Below, in pieces: positions 1-10,805 of a DNA stretch of 64,000 bases; position 1 is the stretch's first letter; every line of letters starts with the position of its first letter. This stretch comes from Yponomeuta sedellus. Its lineage: Eukaryota; Arthropoda; Insecta; Lepidoptera; Yponomeutidae. The notes beneath the pieces are model-generated. The model made no database searches. It had not been told where the DNA came from and saw nothing but the letters and a program-made list of their open reading frames with translations. Location of the stretch: contig OW203732.1 in NCBI GenBank assembly GCA_934045075.1, forward strand, positions 5,931,501 to 5,995,500, given 5' to 3'. The translations under genes and the position numbers were made by a program.

Positions 1-382
1 CTAACCTATCTGACCATGTTATATGAAAACTAAATTAGAGTACCTACACTAAAAATTAAATTAGAGGTATAATCGCGCGCTATGTTGAGAGCCACTATTC
101 TTTTTTCAGCCAAACGCAATTTGTACGCCTTAAAAGTTTTTCTAACAGGTCGCGACCTACAGAGGGGCTTACATTAAGTACCTATTGTGGATGCTGATGT
201 CAAAATCAATGCGAATCTGCGACTCAACAACGGCCGAGTTTCATAAATTATTTTTTATGACTATTCGATGTACCTACATTGCGAACCTGAGACTTTCCGC
301 TTGTTAATCTGTGGGTTAATTGGCAATGCTACCGTACATCGAATTGTAATAAACTAGAAATTGTAGCATTATAAAAAAGGGC
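1..382. other. No recognisable gene
   Basis: AT-rich sequence without an ORF of coding character, RNA gene or repeat that I can match elsewhere in the window. Confidence 0.5.
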
Positions 383-585
383 CCACATAAATGCTCTGTC
401 AAGACTGTCAGTCGGAGGCCCTAAGGCAACTTGAAAACTTCTGACAGTAAGACAGCCACTAGTCTTGCAAGCCTCCGCCAATCCGGACTTTGCCCCCGTG
501 GTGGAGTTTGGCCTATACCTTCCTTAGGGAAGAGACCCGTGCCCCTCGGTGGGGACAATATGGGTTGATGATGAAACACTCTGTA
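383..585 (+). repeat. 5S-derived SINE family, 5'-truncated copy
   Basis: This is the 3' two thirds of a dispersed repeat whose complete form lies near 63546-63925. It has the body motif CTTCTGACAGTAAG, then a segment matching CCCGTGGTGGAGT, and it ends in GAAGAGACCCGTGCC followed by GGTGGGGAC. The 5S-like head is missing. It is diverged from the other copies, so it is probably old. Confidence 0.7.
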
Positions 586-1140
586 TATGGCGCGGTCGTA
601 TCTTCAGCGGATTATGTAATTCTAATCATGAATGTTTAAAAGGAGGTGCCACCGACTACAAATTATACTTCTACAACTGAATATGCTTGTACTATATCTA
701 GGTGTATGTAAGTACTTTAAATGTAAAGGTCATATTCGTTTAAATATATTTTTTTTAGTGCAGTTTAGTTTTGAAGTCGGTTTTTACTTTTTTATTTGAA
801 CATTATTTTCTCTCATTTTGGCATTTCCGCGATCATAAACTATAATACTCACATGCATAAACATCATAAGACAAGTGATTGCAACTCGTTGAGTATTACC
901 TCCATCGATTTACAATCGCAGTCAAAAAAAAAACAAAGGCATGTTTGAGTTTACCTAAACATAGTTTTGTATTGCAATTATTTGTTTTTGTATAATTGTC
1001 CCCAAAATCTGTTCTTTGGCGCACCCAACACAAAAAACAAAAGTCTTTGCTAAAAACAAACTAACTGGGGTGTCCGAGCTATTGCGCATTTTAGAAATAT
1101 CACAGTAGATATAAATAATAAATAATATTGGCCTTTTGCA
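586..1140. other. No recognisable gene
   Basis: AT-rich spacer with homopolymer runs. I see no coding-like ORF and no repeat shared with other parts of the window. Confidence 0.5.
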
Positions 1141-1147
1141 TCTACTT

Positions 1148-1213
1148 AATGAGATGATTTACACAGCGTCCAGTGGCATCTTCACTCACATTAGATGGGT
1201 GAAGGGACCACTC
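1148..1213 (+). repeat. Short dispersed repeat (GCGTCCAGTGGCAT family)
   Basis: About 65 bp containing ATGAGATGATTTACACAGCG and AGGGACCACTC recur at 35838-35915 on the same strand and, inverted, at 34005-34085. It has no coding capacity. The class is unknown; it is probably a retroposon fragment. Confidence 0.6.
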
Positions 1214-1304
1214 CGTAGATATATGGCAGGATATACCCTGTTGGTTACGACGTATTTCGTACGTATGATGACCGATTTAAATTGGTAGTACTGATTTATT
1301 TCTT

Positions 1305-1435
1305 CCTCTCCTTCTTCTTCAGGCTGTATTTCCACTGCTGGATATAGCTCTATCCTAATGAGCGCCATAGCGCCCTGTCTCAGCTTGCCGCATCCAGCAC
1401 CTGCCTCCAGTTTTTCGCAGATCGTCATCCCACCT
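1305..1435 (+). repeat. Dispersed repeat (TTCTTCAGGC...CCACTGCTGGA family)
   Basis: This is a diverged, shortened copy of a repeat that is better preserved at 14563-14815 and 55830-56036. Shared landmarks are TTCTTCTTCAGGC, CCACTGCTGGA and CTAATGAGCGCCATAG. It does not encode a protein. Confidence 0.6.
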
Positions 1436-1696
1436 AGTCGGATGAAAAATATTTCAAGTATTATAAAACATAAATACTTAATAAATTCAAAGTTCAAGCC
1501 ACAAAAATTTATTTAACATTTGGAAAATAAGCTGAGCGAAACCTTTTTGGTACTTTATTAGTTCTATATAAGTTTTACTTTAACTTATATAGTGTATTCA
1601 ACTTTAAGTTCGTTACTGTATAAGTACCAAATAAATATTTTCTACTTCATAAGCGTGCATTGTTTTTTTCTAAGCTAACACTCTAAATTCTAGACC

Positions 1697-1777
1697 GCTG
1701 GCACGTATAGCCAGAGGTCGCGGTTTCGAATCCCGGCATGGGTGGAATTTTTAGCCTCTAAGTAGGTTTTTAAAACT
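1697..1777 (+). repeat. tRNA-Ile-like SINE fragment
   Basis: The 3' half of the tRNA-like head is present (GCTGGCACGTATAGCCAGAG, then a TTCGAATCCCGGCATGGG box). It is followed by the family tail TTTTTAGCCTCTAAGTAGG. The 5' half is absent. Confidence 0.75.
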
Positions 1778-2244
1778 TTAAATTGAAACATTATTTGTTT
1801 GATTTGCATATTTACTGGCTTTTTATTATACAGGTTGTAGGCAAGGATGTTTGTTTACAATAAATATTTTTATGAGATGTTTTCTAGTTTGCGTTTATAA
1901 GCCTCGCAAGTGCGGCGTGGGCCACTATAGCGCCTCTGTAAAGAAGTCGTGGCTTTAAGTGATTAGGTAACAAAATCTAGAGCAACATTTTCTAGGTCGG
2001 GCAACTCTACCTAATCTATGGAATTTTAACGTTAAAGGGGCTAACAATGAATCAATCGTCGACGATATCATAGACAAACGATTTTTTTACTTAAAAATCG
2101 ATAAACAAGTATCGGTTAACTTGTTTACGGCGACAGAAGAAAAATTCTTGTCCTTTTTTTTTTAGTATTTCTCTGGTTCCGTATTTCATAGAACAACAAC
2201 TCATGATTCCCTATGCCAAATCTTAGTCACGTACATTTATGAAG
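1778..2244. other. No recognisable gene
   Basis: I see no coding-like ORF and no shared repeat here. Confidence 0.4.
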
Positions 2245-2398
2245 TTACAGTAGCAATACCACTCGCTATTGGTGAAGGAATTCATCGCGAGGAAACCCGA
2301 GTGTCTTAGGTGTTCACACACCTTAGCGCTTGAAATCGCCTATACTCTCTCTCTCTCTGAGAGAAGACCAGTCCTTACAGTGGGACATATTTTTCTGA
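2245..2398. repeat. Dispersed repeat (GTGAGGAAACC...GAGAGAAGGCC family)
   Basis: Relic of a repeat seen also at 13750-14295, 17185-17285, 19099-19300, 33640-33900, 37740-37880 and 46125-46330. Landmarks are AGCAATACCACTCGCTA, GAGGAAACC, GAGTGTCT, the CT/GA-rich CTCTCTCTGAGAGAAG and a terminal GTGGGACAT. It is non-coding; the short ORFs inside it are artefacts. Confidence 0.6.
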
Positions 2399-2512
2399 CC
2401 GAAATTTCACTTCAAATGTTATATTTCATGGGCTTCCTTTTATTTCTGATAGTATGTTATTTAGCAAAAATAATCCTTATGATGAAGCCTTCCGATCGGT
2501 GTGATAAAGCTA

Positions 2513-2700
2513 CAGGGTATTTTTTTTTCTCGTATAGCGGGTGCGATTCCCAGTTCAACCGTATAATTAATTAAAAATCTATGAATGCAGTTCAGATCGT
2601 TTTTGAAATTAAAATAATGTCTTCTTTCACTAAAATGTTCCATCTACAATATTAAAGGTACTTTCCCTCCATGTAGCATGGCCGTGGGACGCCCTGTATA
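2513..2700 (+). mobile_element. Fold-back mariner-like MITE, one arm
   Basis: This matches the right arm of the 778-bp fold-back element at 54029-54806. Shared motifs are GGTGCGATTCCCAG, ATGAATGCAGTTCAGA, AAAGGTACTTTCCCTCC and the terminal GGGACGCCCTGTATA. The left arm is missing, so this is an old, truncated copy. Confidence 0.65.
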
Positions 2701-2799
2701 GGCTGTATAATATATACCAATTCCATGTGCCTTGCAAAGTCGATTAACCATTAGTAAACAAAAAAGAAGACTTGCTAGGGTCGCTACATAAAATTACAT

Positions 2800-2872
2800 T
2801 AAAAATCTATTTAGAGGCTAAAACATCCGCCCATGCCGGGACTCGAACCCACGACCTCAATAATGTCTATTA
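2800..2872 (-). repeat. tRNA-Ile-like SINE fragment
   Basis: Minus-strand copy of the SINE tail plus the T-arm (CCATGCCGGGACTCGAACCC), truncated inside the anticodon arm. Confidence 0.7.
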
Positions 2873-3689
2873 AAGAGAAAAAAACACCATGAAGTTTTTA
2901 CCAAAAAAAGATCATAGAAGTTTTTGTGATTCATGCAAATACTTATATTTCTAAAAAGAAGCTTCTAAGTAATTTGTTTCAATATCAGATTTAATGATTT
3001 GATTGAATGAGTTAGGTAAGGTTTGATTTCATTTCATCTCATTAAATTTCATTTTCATTTCATATCACTAAAAAAATCTACTGAAGACTTGGCTGTATGG
3101 GCATAGTTCCCTTTGCCTACCAGAATGGGTGAAGAAAAAAAATCTCTGCTTATATTTTTTTACCGTTGGCGCCATTTTCCAAATATTTTTTCTTTATTAA
3201 ATTGTTTAATTTTTTCGCAAATGTATTAAAATAGTCGTTCAGTACACGTGCGGAACCGTCATTGCAACTGGTTCCGACTGTCAACCCTCACCTTCGGCTG
3301 TGCTTCGGCTCTGGGTAGACATTTGTCGGAACTCTTTGCAATGACAGCCTTTCCGCACTTGTAATGAAATATACTATTGAAGTTCTCATAGCAGACAATA
3401 AATTTTATAATAATCTTTTCATCATAATACAATCACGTGACCTGGCCCTTGAGTCTAATACTCGTACTTACATCGTTTTTCAAGGGAATGATTTAAGCAC
3501 GACAATAGTGTTGTTATTTGCCTCAATTTGGTAGTCTAAGCAATAGCAGTACAATATCATTCCAAGGGTATAACCCGCGCCTATCACCTCGCGAAGAAGA
3601 TTGAATCGTACTAGACTGCCGATAGTGTGAATGAAACCACCATCAACTGACTAATATGACTGTTGAACAACTATGCATTGTAGAGACTC
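2873..3689. other. No recognisable gene
   Basis: AT-rich, with (TTTCAT)-like stretches near 3020-3065 that resemble the pentanucleotide-type tail of the repeat at 47500-47590. Nothing coding is recognisable. Confidence 0.4.
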
Positions 3690-3870
3690 CCCCCTGGTCC
3701 CAAACTAGGATACTCTGTATTATAGTAACGGCAAGGACGTCACAAATATGATAATAAAATACACCCAGACTGAGACCACTTGTGCAAATATCCGGCGCCC
3801 CCCTGTAAGAATCGAACCCCCAACCTCTGTGTTGGTAGCCAAGCGGCTCAACGGTTAGGCACACGAGGCA
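3690..3870 (-). repeat. tRNA-derived SINE, second kind
   Basis: On the minus strand a tRNA-like head (T-arm GGTTCGATTCTTACAGG, D-arm region GCCTAACCGTTGAGCCGCTT) is followed by a body containing GACGTC. The same layout occurs at 37550-37745. Both are degenerate. Confidence 0.55.
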
Positions 3871-4545
3871 GTCAAATATAAACTCAAACATAAATTTCAG
3901 TTTTATGACATAGGTCCTGACCCAGGTCGCAGTATATAAATTATAACTCAATATTATACATACTGGTTCCTTTTCCCGCGGCAGTACTGGAAACGGAACA
4001 ATGGACAATTTCTCCTGGGCTGGCGGGCTGCAATCAATAAGAGGCGAGATAATCAAGTGTTCCTCGAAAGGCGACGCGTGTGACATGCGCCGGCGCCGCT
4101 TCCCCGAACAGTGTTTCTTCACAGCGCCTGCGCCTGTACAGTCGAGCGCAACACGTACGAAATGTTTATACTTACTCGTACTTTGGCGCGTGGGTCAGCT
4201 CGCCCTACTTAAATTTTTGCCAAGATTTCTTAGCTAAATTCATGAACAAATTTCCAATTTACGAAGGCATCAACATACCGCGATAAAGAATGTAGTTAGC
4301 GACACCTAGCGGAGAAATTTGCGAACTTTAGTTTCTGTCAGTCCGTATTTTGAAGGCGCCTTCTTTACTTTATGCCGGTTTCTGAATTGAGAGTGTCACT
4401 AAGTAAATAGTTAAGTAACCTTCTTTCAAGATCTTTGCTGAGAAATTCTAAGAGACAGCACTGCAGTTGAGTACGAGTATTTACTTAGCGAAGTTCTCAA
4501 TTCAGAAACTGGCACTTAGTCGACTTACAATGTAAAAAAATACTT
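3871..4545. other. No recognisable gene
   Basis: Two overlapping plus-strand ORFs exist near 4001-4286, but they have no motif or codon bias that I recognise. I do not call them genes. Confidence 0.4.
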
Positions 4546-4803
4546 AATAATAAATAATAAATATTTACGGACATATTACACAGATCTCGTTAGCCCTATA
4601 CTAAGTAACTACAAATAAATGACTTGTGTTATACTTAGGTGCTAACTAGACGATAGATTTAATACAATAAATACATAGATAACATCCAAGACCCGAGACA
4701 CACTAGACAAGTTCGTTTCCTAGTTTGACCCGGCCGGGGATCGAACCCGAGACCTTCCGTTTTACAGTCAGCGTGCTAAACCGCTGCGCCACCGAGGCCG
4801 TCA
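4546..4803 (-). repeat. tRNA-derived SINE (GGCCGGGTCAAACTAGG family)
   Basis: Near full-length copy. On the minus strand the head reads CGGTGGCGCAGCGG, then GGTTCGATCCCCGGCCGG. The body contains AACTAGGAAACGAAC and ATCGTC, and the 3' end is ATTACACAGATC-like followed by ATTATTA. Other copies are at 15118-15370, 23700-23912, 28028-28240 and 34262-34528. The A and B boxes of a pol III promoter are visible in the head. Confidence 0.8.
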
Positions 4804-4837
4804 TACGAGCCGTAATACCAACTGAATCAACATAACA

Positions 4838-4995
4838 TTGGCCCCACACTAGGATACCCTGTGCTGTGGGAACCAGAAACAGCGACATCACAAACATGTA
4901 AACATCCAAGACTTGGGATATTTTTTGTCCCCAGCCGGGGTTCGAACCCGAAACCTCTCGCAGACGCGCTGTCTCTGGGCCACAGAGGTCGTCAA
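4838..4995 (-). repeat. tRNA-derived SINE, third kind
   Basis: The minus-strand head contains GGTTCGAACCCCGGCTGGGG; the body includes TGTGATGTCGCTGTTTCTGG. Related copies are at 10630-10805 and 33168-33345. Confidence 0.7.
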
Positions 4996-5459
4996 CACTT
5001 ATTAGTCTTAGCTTACAATTTACTATAATATTTAAATAACATTAAGTGGGTGTTGACCATTTCCCAACGCTGGTCTGAGCCAGTATTTTGGACGACGAAA
5101 TTTTTGCTTAAAAGTGATTTAGACGTGCAATGCTGTTATAGCCTGATTTATTGTTAACTCAATTCAATTACGAACCCAGTACCAAAATGCCCCTAGAAAG
5201 AATCTAGAATGTTTAGATACGTACCTGCCCTTAGAACCTACCTAACTCGGAATCGTTGCTATTGTCGTGCTCTTATTTTCTTCCATCTCGATTTACAGTT
5301 TTCCTCACTGTAATATCCTTTGTTAGACTTTTCATTCATCCACAAAGGATGTTACAGCTTTGTGGGGCTTACCGGCTTGTGTGTTTCCCAGTAAGGAATA
5401 AAGGCTGATGAAAATATTGTTTTCGTAAAAAACCGACTGTTAAAATAATGCATCGTAAT
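4996..5459. other. No recognisable gene
   Basis: No coding-like ORF and no repeat matched inside the window. Confidence 0.4.
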
Positions 5460-5612
5460 ACAGAGGGTATTGTAAAGAGGTTCGAAATTTCACTGATGTC
5501 GGTGGTTGCCGATTAGCTCAGTTGGGAGAGCACTGGCACGATTAGCCAGAGGTCGCGAGTTCGAGTACCGGCATGGGTGGAATTTTTAGCCTCTAAATAG
5601 GTTTTTAATAAT
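5460..5612 (+). repeat. tRNA-Ile-like SINE
   Basis: The copy starts with the leader AAAGAGGTTCGAAATTTCAC. It then has the tRNA head (GATTAGCTCAGTTGGGAGAG, GAGTTCGAGTACCGGCATGG) and the tail AGCCTCTAAATAGGTTTTTA. The head resembles isoleucine tRNA, which begins GGCCCATTAGCTCAGTTGG in eukaryotes. Confidence 0.85.
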
Positions 5613-5658
5613 GCATCTACCCGAGACCACGGCAACTGTGACGCTGCCGAAACGTCGG

Positions 5659-5673
5659 GAAATAAGGTAGTTA
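5659..5673 (+). repeat. Target-site duplication, left
   Basis: GAAATAAGGTAGTTA, identical to 8634-8648, flanks the 3' end of the LINE. Confidence 0.85.
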
Positions 5674-8633
5674 GTTAGTTAGTTAGTTAGACCTGAGATT
5701 TCCGCACTTAGCCTCATGATTGGGCCATTGTACGTAGTGGAGCTGTTCGTTTACTCCAGCCAGCCTATCTCTTTCCAGAAAGCCAGCAGTGCTCCGATGT
5801 CACTGCAGGCTTCCTGAAGGGACCCCGGCTTCCCAATGATGGCGGTCCGTTGCTTTTCCACGCCTTCGCAGTGAATGGTCACGTGGGCGGGTGTTTCCTC
5901 TTCTTTGAGGCATCCCCGGCAAAGCGGGCTGTCGGTTAGACCCATGTTGTAGAGATGTCTGTTCAGTGAGCAGTGGCCTGTTAAGATTGCCACAGCTTTG
6001 CGCAGATTTTCTCTTCTCAGACGCAGCAGGCTACGTGAAAGACGTTTCGAGATTGTTGGTAAGGCCTCCCTGGCTTGTCTACATTTGGTTTCTGTTCTCC
6101 AAAGTTCAGCATGCTGGCTTTCTGTTCGCGACCTCAACCATTTTCTAAACTGGTTGTATGGGAGTGGGAGCAGGGGTTCGGGTCCTTCCACTGTGGTTTC
6201 CGAGCCTCTTTTAGCGAGTTCATCTGCGGCATCATTGCCCAGGGAGCCGCTATGACCCTTTATCCATTGTAAAGCGACTCTGTTATTTGTTGACAGTTTT
6301 TCCAATTCATGGTGACACTCTAGTATCAAGCTGTTGTTTGTAAGATTGCTGTTGAGTGCTTGTAGGACTGAGGCGCTGTCCGAGATTATGCGTATTCCGT
6401 AAGCCTTCGCATCTCTTGTGTTCAACAGCGCGACAGCTCTTGTTATACCGATGCATTCTGCCTGAAAGATTGTATTCAGGTTGCCAAGGGTTGTAGATAT
6501 TTTTAGATTTAGTTCGTTGGAAAAGGCTCCTGCGCCCGTTCCTGTTTCAGTTTTGGAGCCGTCCGTGTACACTCTGACTTCGTGTATTCCCGAGTAGTCG
6601 GTAGGCTCCTCTTGCAGTTGTACCTTATATTTTTTGTCGAAAATATAAGTGTTTGGTATTCTGTCGCACACCGCTTCCATCATAGGCTGGTCCGAAACAG
6701 CGGCTGCTAGGATTTGTGTGTGTGGGGTGTAGCTGTTTTGTTTCCATATACCGGTTGTCCGAAGCCGTAGGGCAGCACTGGCTGCTTCTTGTTGAACGTG
6801 CAAGTGTAGAGGTCTGAGGTTCAACAGGGCTTCCAGGGCAGTAGTCGGTGTTGTCTTCATGCACCCAGTTACTGCGAGGCATGTCAGTCGTTGTAGCCTC
6901 TGTAATTGAAGTACTGCTATTTTCTGTTTTGTTCTGGTCCACCATACAACGGCGCCATAAGTTATAGCGGGTCTTATCACCGAAGTGTATAACCACATCA
7001 TAAGTGACGGGCGTAGACCCCACTGTTTTCCTATGAGGCCTCGGCATTGCCAGAAGGTCATCTGGGCCTTGTTAACGATATTCTGTAGGTGCGAGCTCCA
7101 GTTTAGTTTGCTATCTAGCGTCACACCGAGATATTTAACTGTTGGTGACAGGGTTAGCGTTGTTCCGAAAAACTTTGGTAGGTTTTGTGTTTTTGGGTTA
7201 CGTTTGTTTGTAAAAAGTACTAATTCCGTTTTAGTCGGGTTGGCGGTTAGTTGATGAGTATTGCACCATCGCTCTACTATGCCAAACGCCGTTCTCATTA
7301 GACTGTATAGAATATCCTCGGATTTACCTATCGTCAGGATTGTTATATCGTCGGCGTAGCCTATTATCCAGAAACCACATTCATCAAGGCGTCTGATTAA
7401 GCCGTCAACTACTAGGTTCCATAGAAGTGGCGATAGAACTCCCCCTTAAGGACAGCCTCTGGCCACTATTGCCCTCGTAGTGCTGTTTACCTTAAGCGTT
7501 ATGGCTCTTTGACGCAGGAGGTTGTCTATCCAGCCCGTGATGGTTGGCTGCACTCCTCGTTTCACCAGCGCTTGGTTAATGCTACTGAAAGTTGTTTTGT
7601 CGAAAGCACCTTCTATGTCAATAAAGGCTCCTAAGACCATATGTTTATCTGAGAGGCCCTTTTCTATGGTTCTAACGACAGTATGCAGAGCTGAGTCTGT
7701 TGATCTGCCATTTCTATAGGCATGTTGTTGAGGATGTAAAGGTTTTGTTTTTAGGGCTCCTTCTCTTATGTGCCTGTCCGTTAGTCTCTCCAGCGTTTTT
7801 AAGAGAAACGATGTGAGGCTAATAGGCCTATAGGATTTTGCCTGTGTATAGTCTCCTTTTCCAGCCTTTGGTAAAAAGACTACTTTGACTTCCCGCCATG
7901 AGTGGGGAATGTACTGGTGTGCCAGGCAGGATTGAAAGATACACACTGGCTGTGGCAGTATTGTGTTAATTCCCCATTGTAGGAGTGCCGGAAAAATTTC
8001 GTCTATTCCAGAGGATTTGCAAGGCAGGAAGCTTTTTACGGCCCATTGTACTTTATCTTCGGTAATGACCGTGTTTGATACGGCCCAGTCAATATCAGCT
8101 GGCGATCGTTCGAAGGGCTCTTCCCATTGTTGTTTGTCCATGATCATACAATCTGGGAAGTGAGTGTGTAGTAGCAGTTCGCTTATTTCTTCGTCGGAGG
8201 TTGTGTATGTGCCGTCCGATTTCTTCAGTGAGCCGAGTCCTCTGTTTTTGTTTGTTGACAGAAGTGTTTTAATTCTTGCTGTCTCCTTTGTTGACTCGAT
8301 TTTTTCACAGAAACGCCGCCATGAGCTAGTTTGGTAGTAGCGGATTTTCTTTTTGTAATCGTATTGTAGATCTTTGTATATGTCCCAGTCAGAATCTTTC
8401 CTGGTGTTTTTAGCGTGATTAAAGGCTTGCCTTAGCTTGCATCTTGTTCTTTCTAGGTCCTTGCCCCACCAGTGGCTACCAGGAGGTTCCTTGGGGTACG
8501 TTAGTGGGCAGGTCTGTTGGTATGTCTCCTGTAAGCAGGTTGTTAATGTTTCTACGTTGTGATCTATATTGGAGGTACTAGAAGTCGCGTCTTTTAGTTG
8601 AAGAGCTGACCACTTCGACTTTAAAACGTTCTA
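5674..8633 (-). mobile_element. 5'-truncated non-LTR retrotransposon with RNase H (I-group type)
   Basis: The element lies on the minus strand, 5' end at 8633 and 3' end at 5674. It is bounded by the identical 15-mer GAAATAAGGTAGTTA at 5659-5673 and 8634-8648, a target-site duplication of target-primed reverse transcription. The 3' tail is a CTAA tandem repeat (5674-5690 region), as expected for I-related elements, which end in short tandem repeats and not in poly(A). The 5' part (ORF1, endonuclease, start of RT) was lost at insertion. The host site is itself repeat DNA (CTGCCGAAACGTCGG). A second, solo 3' end of the same family lies at 19290-19345. The clade is not resolved here. Confidence 0.88.
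5751..8632 (-). pseudogene. LINE ORF2 fragment: reverse transcriptase and RNase H, one nonsense codon
   Basis: One frame stays open on the minus strand from about 8632 to 5751, except for a single TAA at 7446-7448 in the conserved GCPQGG block; a C-to-T change of CAA explains it. The product would be a LINE polymerase copying element RNA at a nicked target. Visible parts in order are: the WWGKDLERTR region before RT; an LLHTHFP block near 8150-8180; RT motifs (YRPISL, FIDIEGAFD); the catalytic YADD encoded at 7347-7358; the thumb; and an RNase H domain with TDGS, the acidic E of QAECIG, SDS and GHSG..GNDAAD, all key acids present. A Cys-His cluster (CRGCLKEEETPAHVTIHC) follows near the end. 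The endonuclease is missing through 5' truncation. With only one stop in about 2.9 kb, the insertion looks recent. It cannot move by itself. Confidence 0.9.
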
Positions 8634-8648
8634 GAAATAAGGTAGTTA
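8634..8648 (+). repeat. Target-site duplication, right
   Basis: GAAATAAGGTAGTTA, identical to 5659-5673, directly abuts the truncated 5' end of the LINE. Confidence 0.85.
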
Positions 8649-9509
8649 CGTTTTACCTAATAAATAATCGCGATTTGACCCGTTTAATATATGCCTTTAG
8701 TGGCTTTTTTCCAACAATATGACTGCGCTGGCGTCTTTTTCGGCGGCTTTTGTTTTTTTCGTGATAGGACCGCATATTTTTCCCGACACAAAAACATAGG
8801 TACCCACATATCTATAAATGCATCGTATTTAGGTAGGTACATTTGTACACTCATTTGTGTTTTCTGGCGCTGAAAACTAGCACTGAGGGCTTAAACCCTC
8901 AGCATACCGATGAGTTAGCACGGCTGCCTTTTGCAGCAACAAATACTGATCACACACGTTGGTATAAGCAAGGAGATCCGGCGGTGGCGGCGAGGTGGAC
9001 TTATCTATGATGCACTTTCTAGTAGCCATATTTTGATATCGTAAGAAGCTTCGTACAAATCTATTAAATACATTATTGAAAACATTTTAATTAGGCTATA
9101 TATTTGACAGTGAGAAAAAAAACTATTAAAAGCATTGGGGACTTAAATAGTATGGAATGATTTTGTATGAATCGATGTGTTTATTTAATATTTGATGAAA
9201 TTTTATGAATTGATTGTGTATCTGAATAATTTGATTAATTTTGCATTGTTTAATTGTTTGTTTTTTATGTTAATGTCGATTTTCTTCTTTTTTGTGGTGT
9301 TATTTTTATTTAACCTGCTGTATTAGGTGGAAAACCTGGAAGGGCGGAGTCTATAATAAAATAAATAAATAAAATAAATAATGTATTTAGCGGATTTGTT
9401 CAGACTCACCACAACTATCATTAATGTCCTTATCTGATCTATCTATTTTATTTTTTGTTTCATGTCTATTTCATTGTACCGTTTTGTGTGTGCCTGTTAT
9501 CTCTCTATA
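8649..9509. other. No recognisable gene
   Basis: The stretch begins with the continuation of the repeat into which the LINE inserted. It includes a small palindrome around CTGAGGGCTTAAACCCTCAG (8882-8903). An (ATAAA)-rich run at 9350-9382 looks like a retroposon tail. Nothing coding. Confidence 0.4.
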
Positions 9510-9715
9510 TATCTCTATATAATATAAAAATGAACAGCCGAATGTGTTTGTAAGCGCAAATCTCGAGAGCAGCTGAACCGATTTCGGTAATTCTTTTTTT
9601 ACAATAAGTATTCCTTGAAGTACGAGGATGGTTCTTACGGAGAGAAAAATAATAAGAAATTTAAAGAATCGACTGTTAGGCGGTATGAAGTTCGCTGGGT
9701 CAGCTAGTTACAAAT
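9510..9715 (+). repeat. Dispersed repeat ending CTGGGTCAGCTAGT
   Basis: The plus-strand copy contains GCGCAAATCTCGAGAGCAGC and ATCGACTGTTAGGC and ends GCTGGGTCAGCTAGT. Inverted copies lie at 24625-24805 and 28953-29133. The end sequence is typical of abundant insect retroposon 3' ends; the exact class is unknown. Confidence 0.6.
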
Positions 9716-10629
9716 AAATGTATTTCTTCATTATTCTTCTTTAATTATTTAATACCTATCTCACTTCTATGCGCGATCATACACGCGAGCATATGGCAGC
9801 CACGTGTGTCGCATAAGCGCGCGCATTTCGTCGATAAATAGTCCGTATAATTAATGTGAAGTGTTTTTCGGTCTAACGCTTCTCGTTCGTTAAAATCTGG
9901 CCCCATTTGTCATATTGCGAAGGCCAGAGTCCGCCTGTCCGACCCCTATGACCTATGAGCGTCATGGAGTGCTAAGTAGCGCCAGCAATAAAATAAAAAT
10001 CACAACTTCTTTCATATTACGTTTTTTTCTTCAAAAAATTACATCAAATATCTTAAAATTTGTGATAAGTGCTTTTAGAACGTCCAGCCTAGAACTTGGT
10101 ATCAACATCCTAGGACTTAATCGATTTCGACAACGGCCGTTTTTCGCGGAAATCGATTAAAGTTGTTGAAGGTTCTAGAGTGTTGTATTAAGATTTTTAT
10201 TTAATGTTAACTTTTTGAAAAAAACGTATTCGTACTTATGATTTTTATTCCATTGTAGTTAGCGACCCAAAGCGCCTTAATATTAGATTTTTCATACGAT
10301 TATGATAATGTAGGTACGTTTAGTGTTTCCCGGGAAGTAGTTCGCGGCCGTTTGAGCGTTTGCAATGTAAGTACTTTATAATACTCAGTTTTATGGGATT
10401 GTTTTCTGGGAAGCAATTTGCGATGTAGAGTCGCTGCAATGTTATTTATTATTATGTGTAGTGAAGGCAGGTGGAATTTAGGATAATCGTCGACTATTTG
10501 GCAATGAATCTCGGTGGCCTATCAGAAGCGTGACTCTAGGATGAAATACTAAATCGTTTACGAGCGAGATAAACTCTACCTTCCTTTTCTGCGGTTTTTC
10601 CAGTGCACAAATAACATTACATAACATTT
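9716..10629. other. No recognisable gene
   Basis: No coding-like ORF. A short inverted motif (CTAGAAC/GTTCTAG, ATCGATT) is present near 10088-10180. No match to repeats elsewhere in the window. Confidence 0.4.
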
Positions 10630-10805
10630 ACATACAGGCACATACATGGCTTCTGGCCCCACACTAAAAAAAAAGTAAAAATTTTTTTTTCCACCAGTAT
10701 ACTCTGTTTCGTGGGAACTAGAAACAGCGACATCACAAACATGTAAACATCTAAGACCTGTTTTTTTTGTCCTCAGCCGGGATTCGAACCCGGGACCTCA
10801 AATAG
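10630..10805 (-). repeat. tRNA-derived SINE, third kind
   Basis: Copy of the family at 4838-4995, with the minus-strand T-arm GGGTTCGAATCCCGGCTGAG and body TGATGTCGCTGTTTCTAGTT. It runs directly into the tandem array that starts at 10806. Confidence 0.7.

Noticed and set aside
4001..4286. Two plus-strand ORFs of 68-78 codons
   Set aside because: No start context, domain, or codon bias; no relative in the window.
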